A stretch of 64,000 bases of DNA from Plectrocnemia conspersa (lineage: Eukaryota; Arthropoda; Insecta; Trichoptera; Polycentropodidae). Made by a program: the position numbers and the translations under genes. The notes under the pieces were generated by a model. The model was given only the letters and a program-made list of their open reading frames with translations. It ran no database searches and was not told where the DNA came from. The stretch covers positions 310,001-374,000 of the forward strand of contig VTFK01000114.1 in NCBI GenBank assembly GCA_009617715.1. The letters run 5' to 3'. Shown piece after piece: positions 51,101-62,293 of the stretch (its first letter is position 1; each line of letters opens with the position of its first letter).

Positions 51101-52636
51101 TAATATTTTTTTTTTTTAATTTTAAATTTTTTTTTTTTTTTTTAAAAATTTTTTTTATTTTTGGATTTTAATGACCCCCAACGGAAGGGGTTTTTTTTCC
51201 TTAAAAAGGGGTTTTTTTTCCCTTTTTTTTTTTAAGCCCGGGGGTGCAAATTAAAAACTGGTGTAACCAAAAAATTAAAGACAAGGGGGGGTTAAAAGTT
51301 TTTTGGTTTTTTTTTGAACGGGAAACTTTTTTTTGTTCAAAAAGGGGTTTTTAAAATTTTTTTCTTTTTTTGAAATGGGAAACAATAAATTGGTTTTTGG
51401 GGTTTTTTTTAAAATTTTAAATGGGTAACGAAATTTGGGGAATTAATTTTTTTTTTTCCATTGTAAGTTGATTTCTTTGAAATTTGGAGGGGTTTCTTTT
51501 TGGGGGGGTGATGGGAAATTTTTTTGTAAAATTTGGGGAATTTTTTTAAAAACCAAAAAATTTTTTTTTTTTTTTTTTGGTTTTAAGAGGGTTGCCGTTT
51601 TTAAAGGGTCACGACCTTTACGGGGGAGAAAAAAAATATTCCCTTTCCATATATATAAATACATTGCAGCCAAAAACAAGCGGTATATGTATAAAAGTAT
51701 AATCTTGACCTCAGTTTACAAAAATAATATTGTTATTAAATACACAATACCTAATCACTGTGGTTTTCTTATCAAATTGCCACGATACCTCCGGATTTTA
51801 GTATTTCCTTTGAGATATCAGATTACAAATGGATTACAAATGAATTAAAAATATTATAAATTGTTCATACTATTGCATATACAAGAAATTAATGGCCAAT
51901 ACATTCCTAGTGAATATTTTCTATAATTGGAATACCTGTTTATATTTCAATCAAATGATAATGAATCAAATATTTTGAAATATGTGCATACATACATGAG
52001 ATAAAGTGATTGTCTCAGATAGAATTTACGTTATTTTCATATAAAATTGCTTATTTTTAGTTTTTTTTTTTAATTTGAAAATTAAAACGCCAGAGTTCTA
52101 TTAATCATGACACTTATTAATAACTAGCACTATTATTTTAATTTTAAAAATATGTACATAAAAAAAATCGAAGATGAATAGATATCCATCTATCATTTGC
52201 AAATATTTTTTAGAAAATATGGACACAAAACTTAGACAAACATAGTACATTATTACAAAAAATATCGAAACGTGATTGATATATAATCAATTTCGCCTAA
52301 ATTTGCTGGTGTAACTTTTGTAACAAATCCAATACGTACAATACTATTCATGCGAGAGTTAATCGTATTAGTATGAGCCGAATATATTATATCAAGTAAT
52401 ATTTATCGAATTTGATCGTGGCGAGCTCAGAGGTCGAGCAAGTGTTTATTTAAAGTAAATATTAGAATCGTGTAGTTTGAAAGTGGTATTTTAGTGAATA
52501 ACGTAGACAGGAGAGCTAATAAGCAAAGCTATCGTCCAAGTCAGTCTTTGTTGTTAAACATTGGTACATTACCAGGTTGAGCGAACGAGATGGAGACGTA
52601 GCCCACCAGCACTAGGAGCGTCAAAAGACGAGACAT
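48163..52636 (-). CDS. CLIP-domain trypsin-like serine protease
   Basis: Nine exons in transcript order: 52636-52573, 49645-49570, 49486-49353, 49289-49189, 49125-49016, 48955-48815, 48754-48639, 48556-48384, 48324-48163; 358 residues and all phases agree. [20 protein letters not shown] is a secretion signal. A clip domain follows ([18 protein letters not shown] ... FSRCGFQ ... EIICCPEV), then a linker and an S1 domain starting near [15 protein letters not shown]. The triad is intact: LTAAHC, NDLALI, GDSGGPL. The aspartate in DTCQGDSGG predicts cleavage after Arg/Lys. Such zymogens act in haemolymph cascades (melanization, Toll activation); which one is not decidable here. The first intron (2.9 kb) contains nested MITEs and a probable assembly error at 50.4-52.4 kb. 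Confidence 0.93.
49866..50370. mobile_element. Hairpin MITE copy split by a nested insertion
   Basis: The left arm (TCTCAGAAGTCAATAATTTG, CGAAAGCAATAAAAGT) and the distant right arm (ATGAATTTTTGACTTTCAAG) belong to the same hairpin family as 28480-28670. The element at 49955-50283 interrupts the centre. It lies in intron 1 of the CLIP protease. Confidence 0.65.
49955..50283. mobile_element. piggyBac-type MITE (TTAA target)
   Basis: 329 bases with terminal inverted repeats GCTGACCACATATTTA and the right-end complement GCTGACCACATGTTTA. It is flanked on both sides by TTAA (49951-49954 and 50284-50287). TTAA target sites are characteristic of piggyBac elements. There is no coding capacity. It is inserted in an older hairpin MITE. 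Confidence 0.78.
50370..52363. other. Probable assembly artefact: duplicated flanks around homopolymer-stretched sequence
   Basis: About 50370-50657 and 52080-52363 are near-identical direct copies (TTCTATTAATCATGACAC ... ATACTATTCATGCGAG). They differ mostly in homopolymer length; the first copy has longer A and T runs. From about 50690 to 51640 the sequence consists almost wholly of stretched T, G and A runs unlike anything else in the window. This pattern fits unpolished or low-quality read sequence incorporated twice, more than a biological tandem duplication. The open frames inside are meaningless. Confidence 0.75.
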
Positions 52637-53267
52637 CCTTGCTTCGATTCGAAGACCTTGAGCACTGGAATCACTTATGCATCTAGAAGTTTGGAGTTGT
52701 AATAAAACGACGATGTTTAGAACTTGTTCGTACACAAATGCGTTATCTCAGCCGCGAGACTGACCCTCCTTGATGACCGGACCGGTTGGCTATCGCCGAA
52801 ATGGTGTAATTTCGCAAGTTCTGCGATAATGAACGTATGTCCAAGCGGACAGACCAGCGTCTGCCGAGACCCTGGCTGAACTGGTTCGACGACGGTATTC
52901 GTTTAACTTTATAACCGTTTATTTTCTTACGGAAGCCATCTTGGCGCGGTTGCGGTCAGGGCTCGAATTGAGATATGGGAATTCCCATTGAACTTGGAAA
53001 CCCTATGCGAAAATTTCGCTACTTTACGATTGCGTCCTTTGTGGTAGTTGCAGGATATAGGAAGTGTATCTTTTCAGGGAACTTTGACTGGTCTTTCACC
53101 GAGAACTAGCCCGGGTTTTTGTACTTTCTCATAAAAGTCGGAGTCATGGTCAGGAGTGAAACTCTTGAGTCTCTTCGCATAAAATATGGTTCATTTAAGT
53201 CTCCGGATAAGTTTATATTATGTAAATAAAATGTTTTTTTTTAATAAATCACACAATCTTTAATTAA

Positions 53268-53461
53268 AGTGCCCAGATTTGGAAAATATCAAGGGAGGGT
53301 ACTAAAAATAAAAAGGTTATTTCGATTTTTTTTGTTCGGGTTGGACAAAGGCAAAACAATTGCTACGAGAGCTAAAAAAGTTTATTTCGGAAATTTTTGT
53401 TCAAGGACAATATTTTTGGGGACAATTATCCAAATAGAAGGACGTCTGGTCACCTTACTTT
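53268..53461. repeat. Short repeat with GGTGACCA-type ends
   Basis: Left end TAAAGTGCCCAGATTTGG; right end, read on the opposite strand, TAAAGTAAGGTGACCAGACG. The ends are imperfect inverted repeats. A related stretch at about 38780-38835 has GGTGACCATTCGTACTGGTT on the - strand. It is probably a small non-autonomous DNA element; family not determined. Confidence 0.4.
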
Positions 53462-54497
53462 AATATATGCAGTATATATACGCAGGCATTTATAATATAA
53501 GCAATAACATGTTATTTTATATTGAATTGCCATCTTCCGTAAAGAAAATATCAAGATACACTTACATTGAAGTTTAAATGTTCTATTCATATTTTTAAAA
53601 TAAGGAGCATATGTGCATTTGAGCACAGTGAGAAAATTTTAGCAAATTTTACATCATCACAGATAATTTTACATCCAACTTTTTTTTAACTATGCTATTG
53701 ACAATTACTCGTTAGTAGGTTTCGTGGTGTAAATTTTTTTCAATGTATTTGATTGTCTTCGAATGTTGGTTTTTTGCTTTAACATATGTGTTGATATAAG
53801 ATTCAATAGTGTATTAAGTGTAGTATAAACTATTTATTTTATTAAGAAAATATATAACTAGTCATATTTATGCTTTTGAGTATTATATATGTATGTATTT
53901 AGGTGGAGGAACAGTTACCAAAAAAACTATTGACAATGTCTTAATGTAACATATTAACTAGAACTATTCAAACCATCATTGGAGAGATAAGTGTCTTCTT
54001 CGCGCTTATACTTATATTTACAATAAATCATTTTTAAATCACAACGCGACTGTTCTAAAATATCCAGTGATGGATTACAGGTAATTTATTCGATTTTATA
54101 CGCTGATGGTTTCGAGTGTTATGCACGCTTTGCCTCGATTAAATGAAACCGAACTTGAGTCGCTCCCGGGGAGATACCTACTAGCGTCAAGTTAAGCTTC
54201 ACAGTCACATTTTAAGGAACAAATGTCGATGGTATCATCGGACATGTCATCTCTTAAAATGTATTTAAGTAGCTTATGCTTTAAAGGTTGATCCAACTTC
54301 AGTTCCCGAACTTTTAAAAAAAACACAAATTTACAAATATCTTCGGATTTTTTAATATTAATCGAACATTTGACGTATTTCATATTTTATGAAAAGTAAT
54401 AGAAATTAAATAGCCACCTCTGGATTTTTGCAGCAGTCGATCCTTTCAATGACTTTTTCATACATTTCGGGCGATATCGGCTATAATTTGGCGGATG

Positions 54498-54776
54498 TTA
54501 ATCTACCACATTTTTAGTACATTCGGCCCTGGCCATAGGCGAGTCAGCTAGTGCGAACGTCCTGTCCCTAACGGGTATTACAAGAGGACCCGGTCGTGTT
54601 TCTCTAAGACGTTCCGAAAACAAAAACTGAAATTCCTGGAGAATAATTTGATTGTTGATAGCACCCTTCAGTAGTTTTAAAAAATGATTAGCGACATATA
54701 ACTTTATGCGAGAACTCAGCGAATCGTATTCAAACGCTCCTAAAAGAAAGGCGCTGGGAAAAAGCAGATGACCCAA
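54498..54776 (-). other. Unrecognised reading frame
   Basis: Open for 92 codons (MGHLLFPSAFLLGAFEYDSL ... SERLRETRPGPLVIPVRD ... RTFALADSPMARAECTKNVV). The composition is more protein-like than neighbouring AT-rich frames, and a further stretch downstream in another frame reads MYEKVIERIDCCKNPEV. I recognise no domain. It could be the remnant of a gene or element. There are no convincing splice partners. Confidence 0.25.
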
Positions 54777-57700
54777 ATTGGATCCCTGCAGTACTCAGAA
54801 CGAGCGCTTTTAGAGTTATATTTAATTCGCAGTTTTGTATTAGATTGATACAATTTGAGTAGCTTTTAAAATCATTTTTCCCACAATAGGATAAATTATG
54901 TTGAATAAATTAGTAAGTAAATTTTATTTCACCCCGTATTTCCTTGTTAATTTCCTATGCTTCGAAACACATTCGATTTAAATATAATAATAAGCTGATT
55001 CATTAAAACGAAAAATTAAATTGTCGCAGTTAATTTGGTCACCCAGTGAGATTTTTTTATTTCTTACTACTATTTTATTAATCGCAGTTTTTGGTAAATA
55101 TTTATTATTAAATAAAATCATTTTTTAATAAATATTTCGCTAGTTTATCTTTATAAAAAAATAATATTATTTTTTTGTGGTAATTCTTATTAAAATTAAC
55201 TATAAAATAATTTTATATTCATCATATTTATATGGGAATCTTATATTATACTTGTAATTGCAAATATACATATACAGTGGTCAAATGTTGTATTGGCACG
55301 TATTCCGCAATTATTATGAAACAATTAAATAAAAAAAATCAACAATAGATTATTTATAGCTCTATCAATTCTATAGTTCGCCGAAAAGACGTCATAGTAA
55401 TTGCGGGATATGTAATAAATTTATTAAATAAAAGGTTGAGTTTTAATATTATACATACAAACAACTATTATAAACACAAGAAAACAGCTATTTGACATTT
55501 TGATGAGAATGATTCGGCTGCGCATGCAAAATTTTAGATAATTTTTTATTATAAATGATTATATCAGGTACACATAATTTTACTTACAAAGGATAATTAT
55601 CAATTTAACCATTTATCAAACAACTTTAACTAAATATTACGATAAGTAGGCTTACAATTTGGAGGCAAATAATCGAAAAAGGAACGGAAAAATCGGGATA
55701 ATCAAAAGCGAATATCATTTTGTTAAAAAAATATTTATACTTAAAATTTAATAAAAATTAACAACGGGGAAAACAATTGTTTAAAACGCTATATTAAATC
55801 AAATGGTTTATCAAAAGTCACGACAATGCCTATTTTATTTAGCAATCTGCAAGCAGATGAAATTAAAATATTGTTCCCATTTAGAAATTGCACACTAATA
55901 CTTTTATATTGATTTTATATCGCTAAGAAAAGACTAACTCGCGCTCAGATTTTTTCCAGGTATTTTTATTTTGATTTTTGATTGAAAGGAAAATATTTTT
56001 TGATAAGACTAAAATGTTACGTGGGCGAAAAAACCTTTCGCCCACGTCAAAAATTCAGATCAGGTGCAATCACCCCATTGAGTCAGCGGCAGTGATTGAA
56101 TGTTTTACATAAATCGAAATTAAGAAAGTACGTTAATATTGTAAGTAAGAGCATTCGATAAGAATCTCATTTTTCATTTGATTCCGATGTCTTGGAATTC
56201 CCATGTTTTTTTTTAATATACCCAATGCGAAATTTCTTTATGGTTTTTCCTTACCTTATATTTTTAGATATGAAAAAATCATTATATGTTGTTATTAAGG
56301 TAGTTAATGGCGACATTAAATATATTAAATAATATTTATCTTAAATTAATAAGCTATATAGACATATTTTTGTCGATTTTATGATTTTATGACAATATTT
56401 GGAAAATTCTATATTTCAATAAAATAAAATTTGAGTGCAAACTATTAGCTTGTTTCATATGGAATTTTTTCGGTGAAAGATTATCTGTAAATCGATTATA
56501 TATTAATTAATAAAATTGTAATGTAAAACAATTATAGGGTTTTAAAATAAATATTTTAAAAAATTCAGAAGGAACAAGATATACTATAATATATGTACTA
56601 TTTACATTTTATGAAATTACAGTGAGGCAAATTTAATGTAACAGAAATTCTAAGAATTATTTGGAATATTATAAAATGGGTAGAATATTTTATAAATTAC
56701 AAATTATTTGCCGAATAATACAATAATATATCTCATATTTGTTAGAAATAGTGTAACCGTGAATAAATCGAATAATGTAGTGTAATCGTTAAAGCATAAT
56801 CTGTAATTAGTGTGATAATACCCAGGATACCCAGATTTATATATCTGTTCCTTTTACGTAAAAAACACTCTTAAATTGTTAGCTGTAAACACCGTCACAT
56901 AATAAATTTTAAAATAACGCTACGCTAAGTGTTATTTTTAACCCACCGAGGTCTCTTTTATGCAGACCGTGTGTGACAATAGACGGATTAAAACTAAAAT
57001 CATACACAATATAGTATTATGATATGACAACGGAGAGAACATTGGAATCCAAAAATATAAGTCGCGAAATTGCCAAATCTTACATTTATAAAATAACTTA
57101 TTTAAACGGTCATTTCAAACCTGTAAAAACAAGTGCAAATCCACACTGCTTACTATTGACAGACGATCTAAATCATAAAAAATGTATTTCGAAACCTAAT
57201 TTGTCCAGACAATACGCTCCAACTTGAAATAATATTTTTTTTTACTAGTGTTCGTAGTTTTATGACAATGCAATATACATTAACAGTCAACGTAAACTAA
57301 AAAAATACACATCTTAAATCAGTGTAAGACAATCATTTTTTAAATATTCCTTAACGCAAATCATTGAGGTATACAGTGTTTATTAATAATTTTTAAGATA
57401 TTAATTATAAAGTTATAATTATTAATTTCGCATAAAACATTTGTTAAATACTATCAGTTTTTAAATTACATTACGCTTTTCTCTTCTAAGAAAAATAATA
57501 TTTGTTGCGATAAAGTACTATCAAGCTAATTAACAAGTATATGATGTACAAATGTGCTTTCACTTTTTTTTATAATTGATTGCATTTATTCATGATTTTT
57601 TTAATTGCAACGATACTCAATCCACAAAATAAGAGATTCACATACATTTAATAATAATGTTTACAATAATAACCGCAAATCATTTTAAATTGAAACCGCA

Positions 57701-59944
57701 ATCGACTGTTCGTTACTATATCATAATTCAAAACAGTATTTTAAAGTAACTGTATATAGGATATTTTTATTAAAATATACGTACCATTTAAAATTTTTTT
57801 TAAATTTTTTTTTATACGGTATAGTACGTTTTGCTTTAGATTTCTTTAAACAGTCACTAGTTGTAATATTAATATTTATCATACCTACTATACTAATGCG
57901 AGCAAAAATTAGCACGTGGTTATTTTGCGAACAGTTGTATGTATTTGGGAAGACAATTTGCGCAATCGCTTTTCCTAGAAATGTAAAAGTTTTCTGTTGC
58001 AGTTGAACACTTAATTATAACAAATGGCGCCGTCACAACAGCTCAAATGACAAAACTTTGCCGACAAGAGCGCATGGACAAAAACGCAAAATGACATATA
58101 CGCGCGTGACAAAATAAATAGCGATAAAATATTTTTATATATGTATTTACCATAAAAAAATATTCTAGTGTTTATTAAAATCTTGAACACGATAATATCT
58201 ATAAAATTTTGAAAACATATAATTAGTATACTAACTTTTTCAATTATAATTTACGACGGTTAAATTTAGGTTGAATATATGTATAATCAATTCATTTAAA
58301 TTTAGTTAATGTTTGTCCAAAATACATCAAAAATAAAAGTAAAATATTTTTTTCTCTTCGAATAATATTTATGTAATTAATATGGGCGATAAACTCGTCA
58401 TAAGCCTAAACAAGTCACCGGTACTATTATATTGTTTCATATTAAATGACCGACTTTTACTCCGTCGAAAATGGACCATGATTGGAATAAGATATTCTTA
58501 TTTATTTCGTGAGGGGTGTTAGGTTATTTTAATTTTTTACAATTATGTTAGTTTTTAGGGCGCATTGCATTATTTTGTGTACAAATTCAAACTGAAACTT
58601 AATGCAGCGCAGGCTTTTGGTATTTGGTGAGGGTACTGTTAGTTAGAGAACTGCAAAGCGCTGGCTCGAGAAATTTTATACTGGCGATATAAACATTAAA
58701 AATGAATCGTATTTTCTTGGCTATATCATTTTCAATGTACAAGATCGATAAGTCTACAATTGTGCAAAATAATTTTAGGGCAATAAATATATTTCAAAAT
58801 ATACCCTGAAATATTTTCTCGAATACAATGAAAAAAATTTTAGCGTTTTTTTCAGCGCTTTCAGACTGTATTATGATATTTTTTCAATTGAAGGAGTTTT
58901 TTTTATAAGTCGTCCGATAATTATTTGTCAAAAATATTGATCAATGTTCCTCCTTTTGTTGAAATTTTAGTTATCGTCTAAATTTTGAATATCCAAAAAT
59001 TTGTGAAAACTATTCGTTTATTTTATTCGCTGCTTCAAATCATTAATAATAAAATCAAAAGCAGGTAAAAAATAAAAATTCTAAAATGTTCTTCGCTTTT
59101 AGCAACTTTTATTTTATTTGCATTTTACTTGTCAAATTGCATTTTATATATTTCTGAGAATATTTTATTTAACATATCATATCTCGATCGATAAATTGCA
59201 TTTGTATAAAATTATTGTGAAATTTTTAATTTAAATTAATGAATTAGTTAATGAAGCGACCTGCGATGATGAAAAATATATAAGAAAAATAAGAAGGAAC
59301 AAAAAAAACGTTGATTTAAATAAAATTCAATTACCGCGAATAAAATTTGTTGTGACGTAAACTTATTTGTTGTTACGTACGTATTAAAATTTGTTATGAC
59401 GTACGTACACGGATTTTTAAATTTGAACAAAAAGCATCTCTTGAAAGTCTTCTCTTTATTTATATTTACGTCTCTAAATAAATAATTAGAAAATGGAAAG
59501 AAACTTACATAGCCTAAAAAACGTGAGAATTAATTACGCACGTGTTCCGAAATTGGTAAAGAAAAATTATGAATCATTCCCAGTCAATTCAAATTTTAAT
59601 TCTACTTTATTACATAATATTTCACGAAAACGTGAAAAAAACACGTTTATTTTTTAATTAAAATTAACTTAGTCTAATAGAATAAAACCAGCTTTCATGA
59701 AACATGGTTGGTTCAGTTATGTGGTTTTATATCTCTGACCATGCATATTTGACCTCTTAGATCTGTACCAACTGAGTAAGTCAATCAGATATAATGAATA
59801 GCTACAAGTAAGTATTAACCACCAGACTGACATGTATATTAATAATTATAAATTATTATGTATAATATAATTTAAAACTAATAGATGTCACTAGATCTGG
59901 GGCTGGTTTTTTTTAAATAGCGCATTTTTTATAAATAAAAATTC

Positions 59945-60022
59945 GAGTGCCGCTGCCGAGGCTCGAACCCGCAACCTCAGAGTTACTACGTCTGAGACGT
60001 TACGGACTACACTATTCCGTCT
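59945..60022 (-). repeat. tRNA-derived SINE head or tRNA pseudogene
   Basis: On the - strand, TAGTGTAGTCCGTAACG resembles a degenerate A box and D-arm. CTCAG...CTGAG could form an anticodon-like stem with an oversized loop, and GCGGGTTCGAGCCTC contains a good B box (GGTTCGAGCC). The acceptor stem does not pair, so it is not a functional tRNA. Polymerase-III-promoted SINE origin is the likeliest explanation. It stands out by GC content in an AT-rich desert. Confidence 0.6.
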
Positions 60023-61549
60023 TTAGATAATAAAAAATAATAAAGATAAGAAATAATAAAGATAGATAAATATTAGAAATATAGCCCGAACTGCTTTGTA
60101 AACCGTTTTTTTAATTTTAAAATAAATTTTATTATTTCTAGCACTAAACCAGTTATTTTATTAACTAATGCTATTAAAAAAAAAAAAGATAAGCAAAAAC
60201 AACCGTAGCAAAAAATTAAGATATAGACCAGTGATCATCACGCTATCCACTTTTTATCCAAAACACACATACGCTTTACTCACACAATTGTATTGCAGTA
60301 CAAATTTTTGACGTATGAGTTAACAGCAAACTGTTTTTGGATTCGGTACTCATACTTTTTCATAGTGATTTTTAAAAATTTAAAATAAGCTACCAATCTT
60401 CTTCTACATCATTAGAAAGTAATAGTATTGTTGGAACGAAACCAAAGAAAACTGACTTCCAACTTTACCGTAATTTTATTTTAAATTTTTATTTTTTTAA
60501 ATGTAATTATTTGTATTTTAAAATATGTTTATTTTCTATGTATGTAAATTTATATCTATTATATGGATGAATTTGTATCACTATGTACCAATAATATTTT
60601 ATTAATTTATGAAATATTTTAATTGCATTTTTTAAATAATATATCATACGTGTAAAAGCTTTCGATCTTTTTAAAAACTCTCCAAACTATGCCAATACGC
60701 TGTAGTTTCTTGATAATAACCGTTATTGGAGCGCAGGTAGAAACAAAAACAACACACAATCATATTTTCGGGCGACGTATACGACTTTATTTCTGTAACT
60801 GGGCTCTAGGAAACGCAAATTTGTGTGTGTAGAAATTGGATAATGTGACGATCACTGATATAGAGCCATTAACCACTTCATAATCTGGTTTATTTAAAAA
60901 AAATGGTTAAAAATAATCACATTTTTTTATTGCGATTTATTGTGTGTTGTCGTACAAGAATGTTATAAAAAATAAGAAAAAAATATTTATTCATAATTAT
61001 TTTTATTATTACAATTTAAAAATAAAATTTATCGTTTTTACAAATTCTGAAAATAACAAAGAAATGTATATGTATGTGTACACAATGTTTTTCGGCATAT
61101 AAAAAAATAATACCTTATAATTATATAATACCATATTGTGATTTGTGAAACAAGGTGTGACACATAGTGCAACCATTTATTTCCGACAATGGTATCCTGT
61201 TCTATTTTTTTCCATGCGCATTCCTTTTTTTGTACATACGACACACAATATTCTTGGATTTCGTAGGGTTACACTTGGAGGAAATACATCTGGAAAGTAT
61301 TTTGTGGTCAAGCGGCGAGGTTGCGACTCAGGGAGCGTCTTCCTTGCGGCTTTTTCTCAATTATTGAGTTAATTTTAATTACGAAAATGATGAGGATTAT
61401 TTCATATTTTTTTACAGTTGATTCAGATTCAGATACAATAGTCACAGGGACAAAATAAACTTTGGTTTTAATTTTTATGGATTTTATACAAAAATATTTT
61501 ACCATTTAGATCGCGTATGTATTTTACAATCGGTTTATAATACGCAGTT

Positions 61550-61569
61550 TTATATATATATATATATAT
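61550..61569. repeat. TA dinucleotide microsatellite
   Basis: A run of alternating T and A, about 20 bases. Confidence 0.9.
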
Positions 61570-62293
61570 CTTACAGCTTTCGTTTTGTTAACTAATTTAT
61601 GACATCCAGCAAATATATTGAAATTGTCTTTTGATAATTTGCTCAGTCCGTAGTAGTACGCGTAGTTTGAACCGAAAAGTGTTAAAAAATACTAAAACCG
61701 TAAAATGTCAGTTTTAACAGTTCAGTGGTTAATGAGAAAAAAAATCAAAATTTTTACTTGGGTCTAATAATATGGCCAGGTACTGTATTTTTTTTTACAT
61801 TTTTTGACGTATTCCTCCACCCTTTTTTCGCGGCTGATATTTTTGCGCGCCATTTCGAAATTTGTTAATTAAATTATAATTAATAACCATATTATTAGGC
61901 TCACCTATAGGTCCCCAATGAGTACTGGCGATTTTTTTGATGACTTATATAGTAGTCGTCTGTGGTTAAAGGGTTTTTTATTGTTGTTTTTTAGAATTGA
62001 ACAAGCGAATAATTTTTGCATTATCTAAAAAATGTTAAAACAATTGAATTTTTAAAATTGAGTGAAAGTCGAGGGCCCCTGTATTTTTATGACGCGCGTC
62101 GAGAATTCGCGAACGCACTGCGCCGGTCATGGCCGCGGTCTGTACCGGGTCGGCGTTCGCGAGCTTCGTGCGAGGTTATGCTCGGGCGCTCGCGTCATTC
62201 GTCGCGCGATCGTCCCGGCGCTCGCGCGCACCTTCTCAACGGCGCGATGAAGTCTCGTCGGAGAGGCGAGACGGAGGCGGAGCGCGCGTAGCC

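Larger units (their letters stand above)
52637..62293. other. Long gene-poor AT-rich region
   Basis: Nearly 10 kb without a supported gene. The first few hundred bases are the upstream flank of the CLIP protease. It contains a short element at 53268-53461, a doubtful reading frame at 54498-54776, and a tRNA-derived SINE or pseudo-tRNA at about 59945-60022. There is also a TA microsatellite at 61550-61569. The last part presumably holds the Met promoter and 5' UTR. The rest is AT-rich without structure I can identify. Confidence 0.55.

Noticed and set aside
50668..51848. Open frames rich in Phe, Lys and Gly at 50668-50925 and 51443-51848
   Set aside because: They fall in the homopolymer-stretched block and have no credible composition.
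59945..60022. Functional tRNA gene
   Set aside because: The acceptor stem does not pair and the anticodon-like loop is too large.
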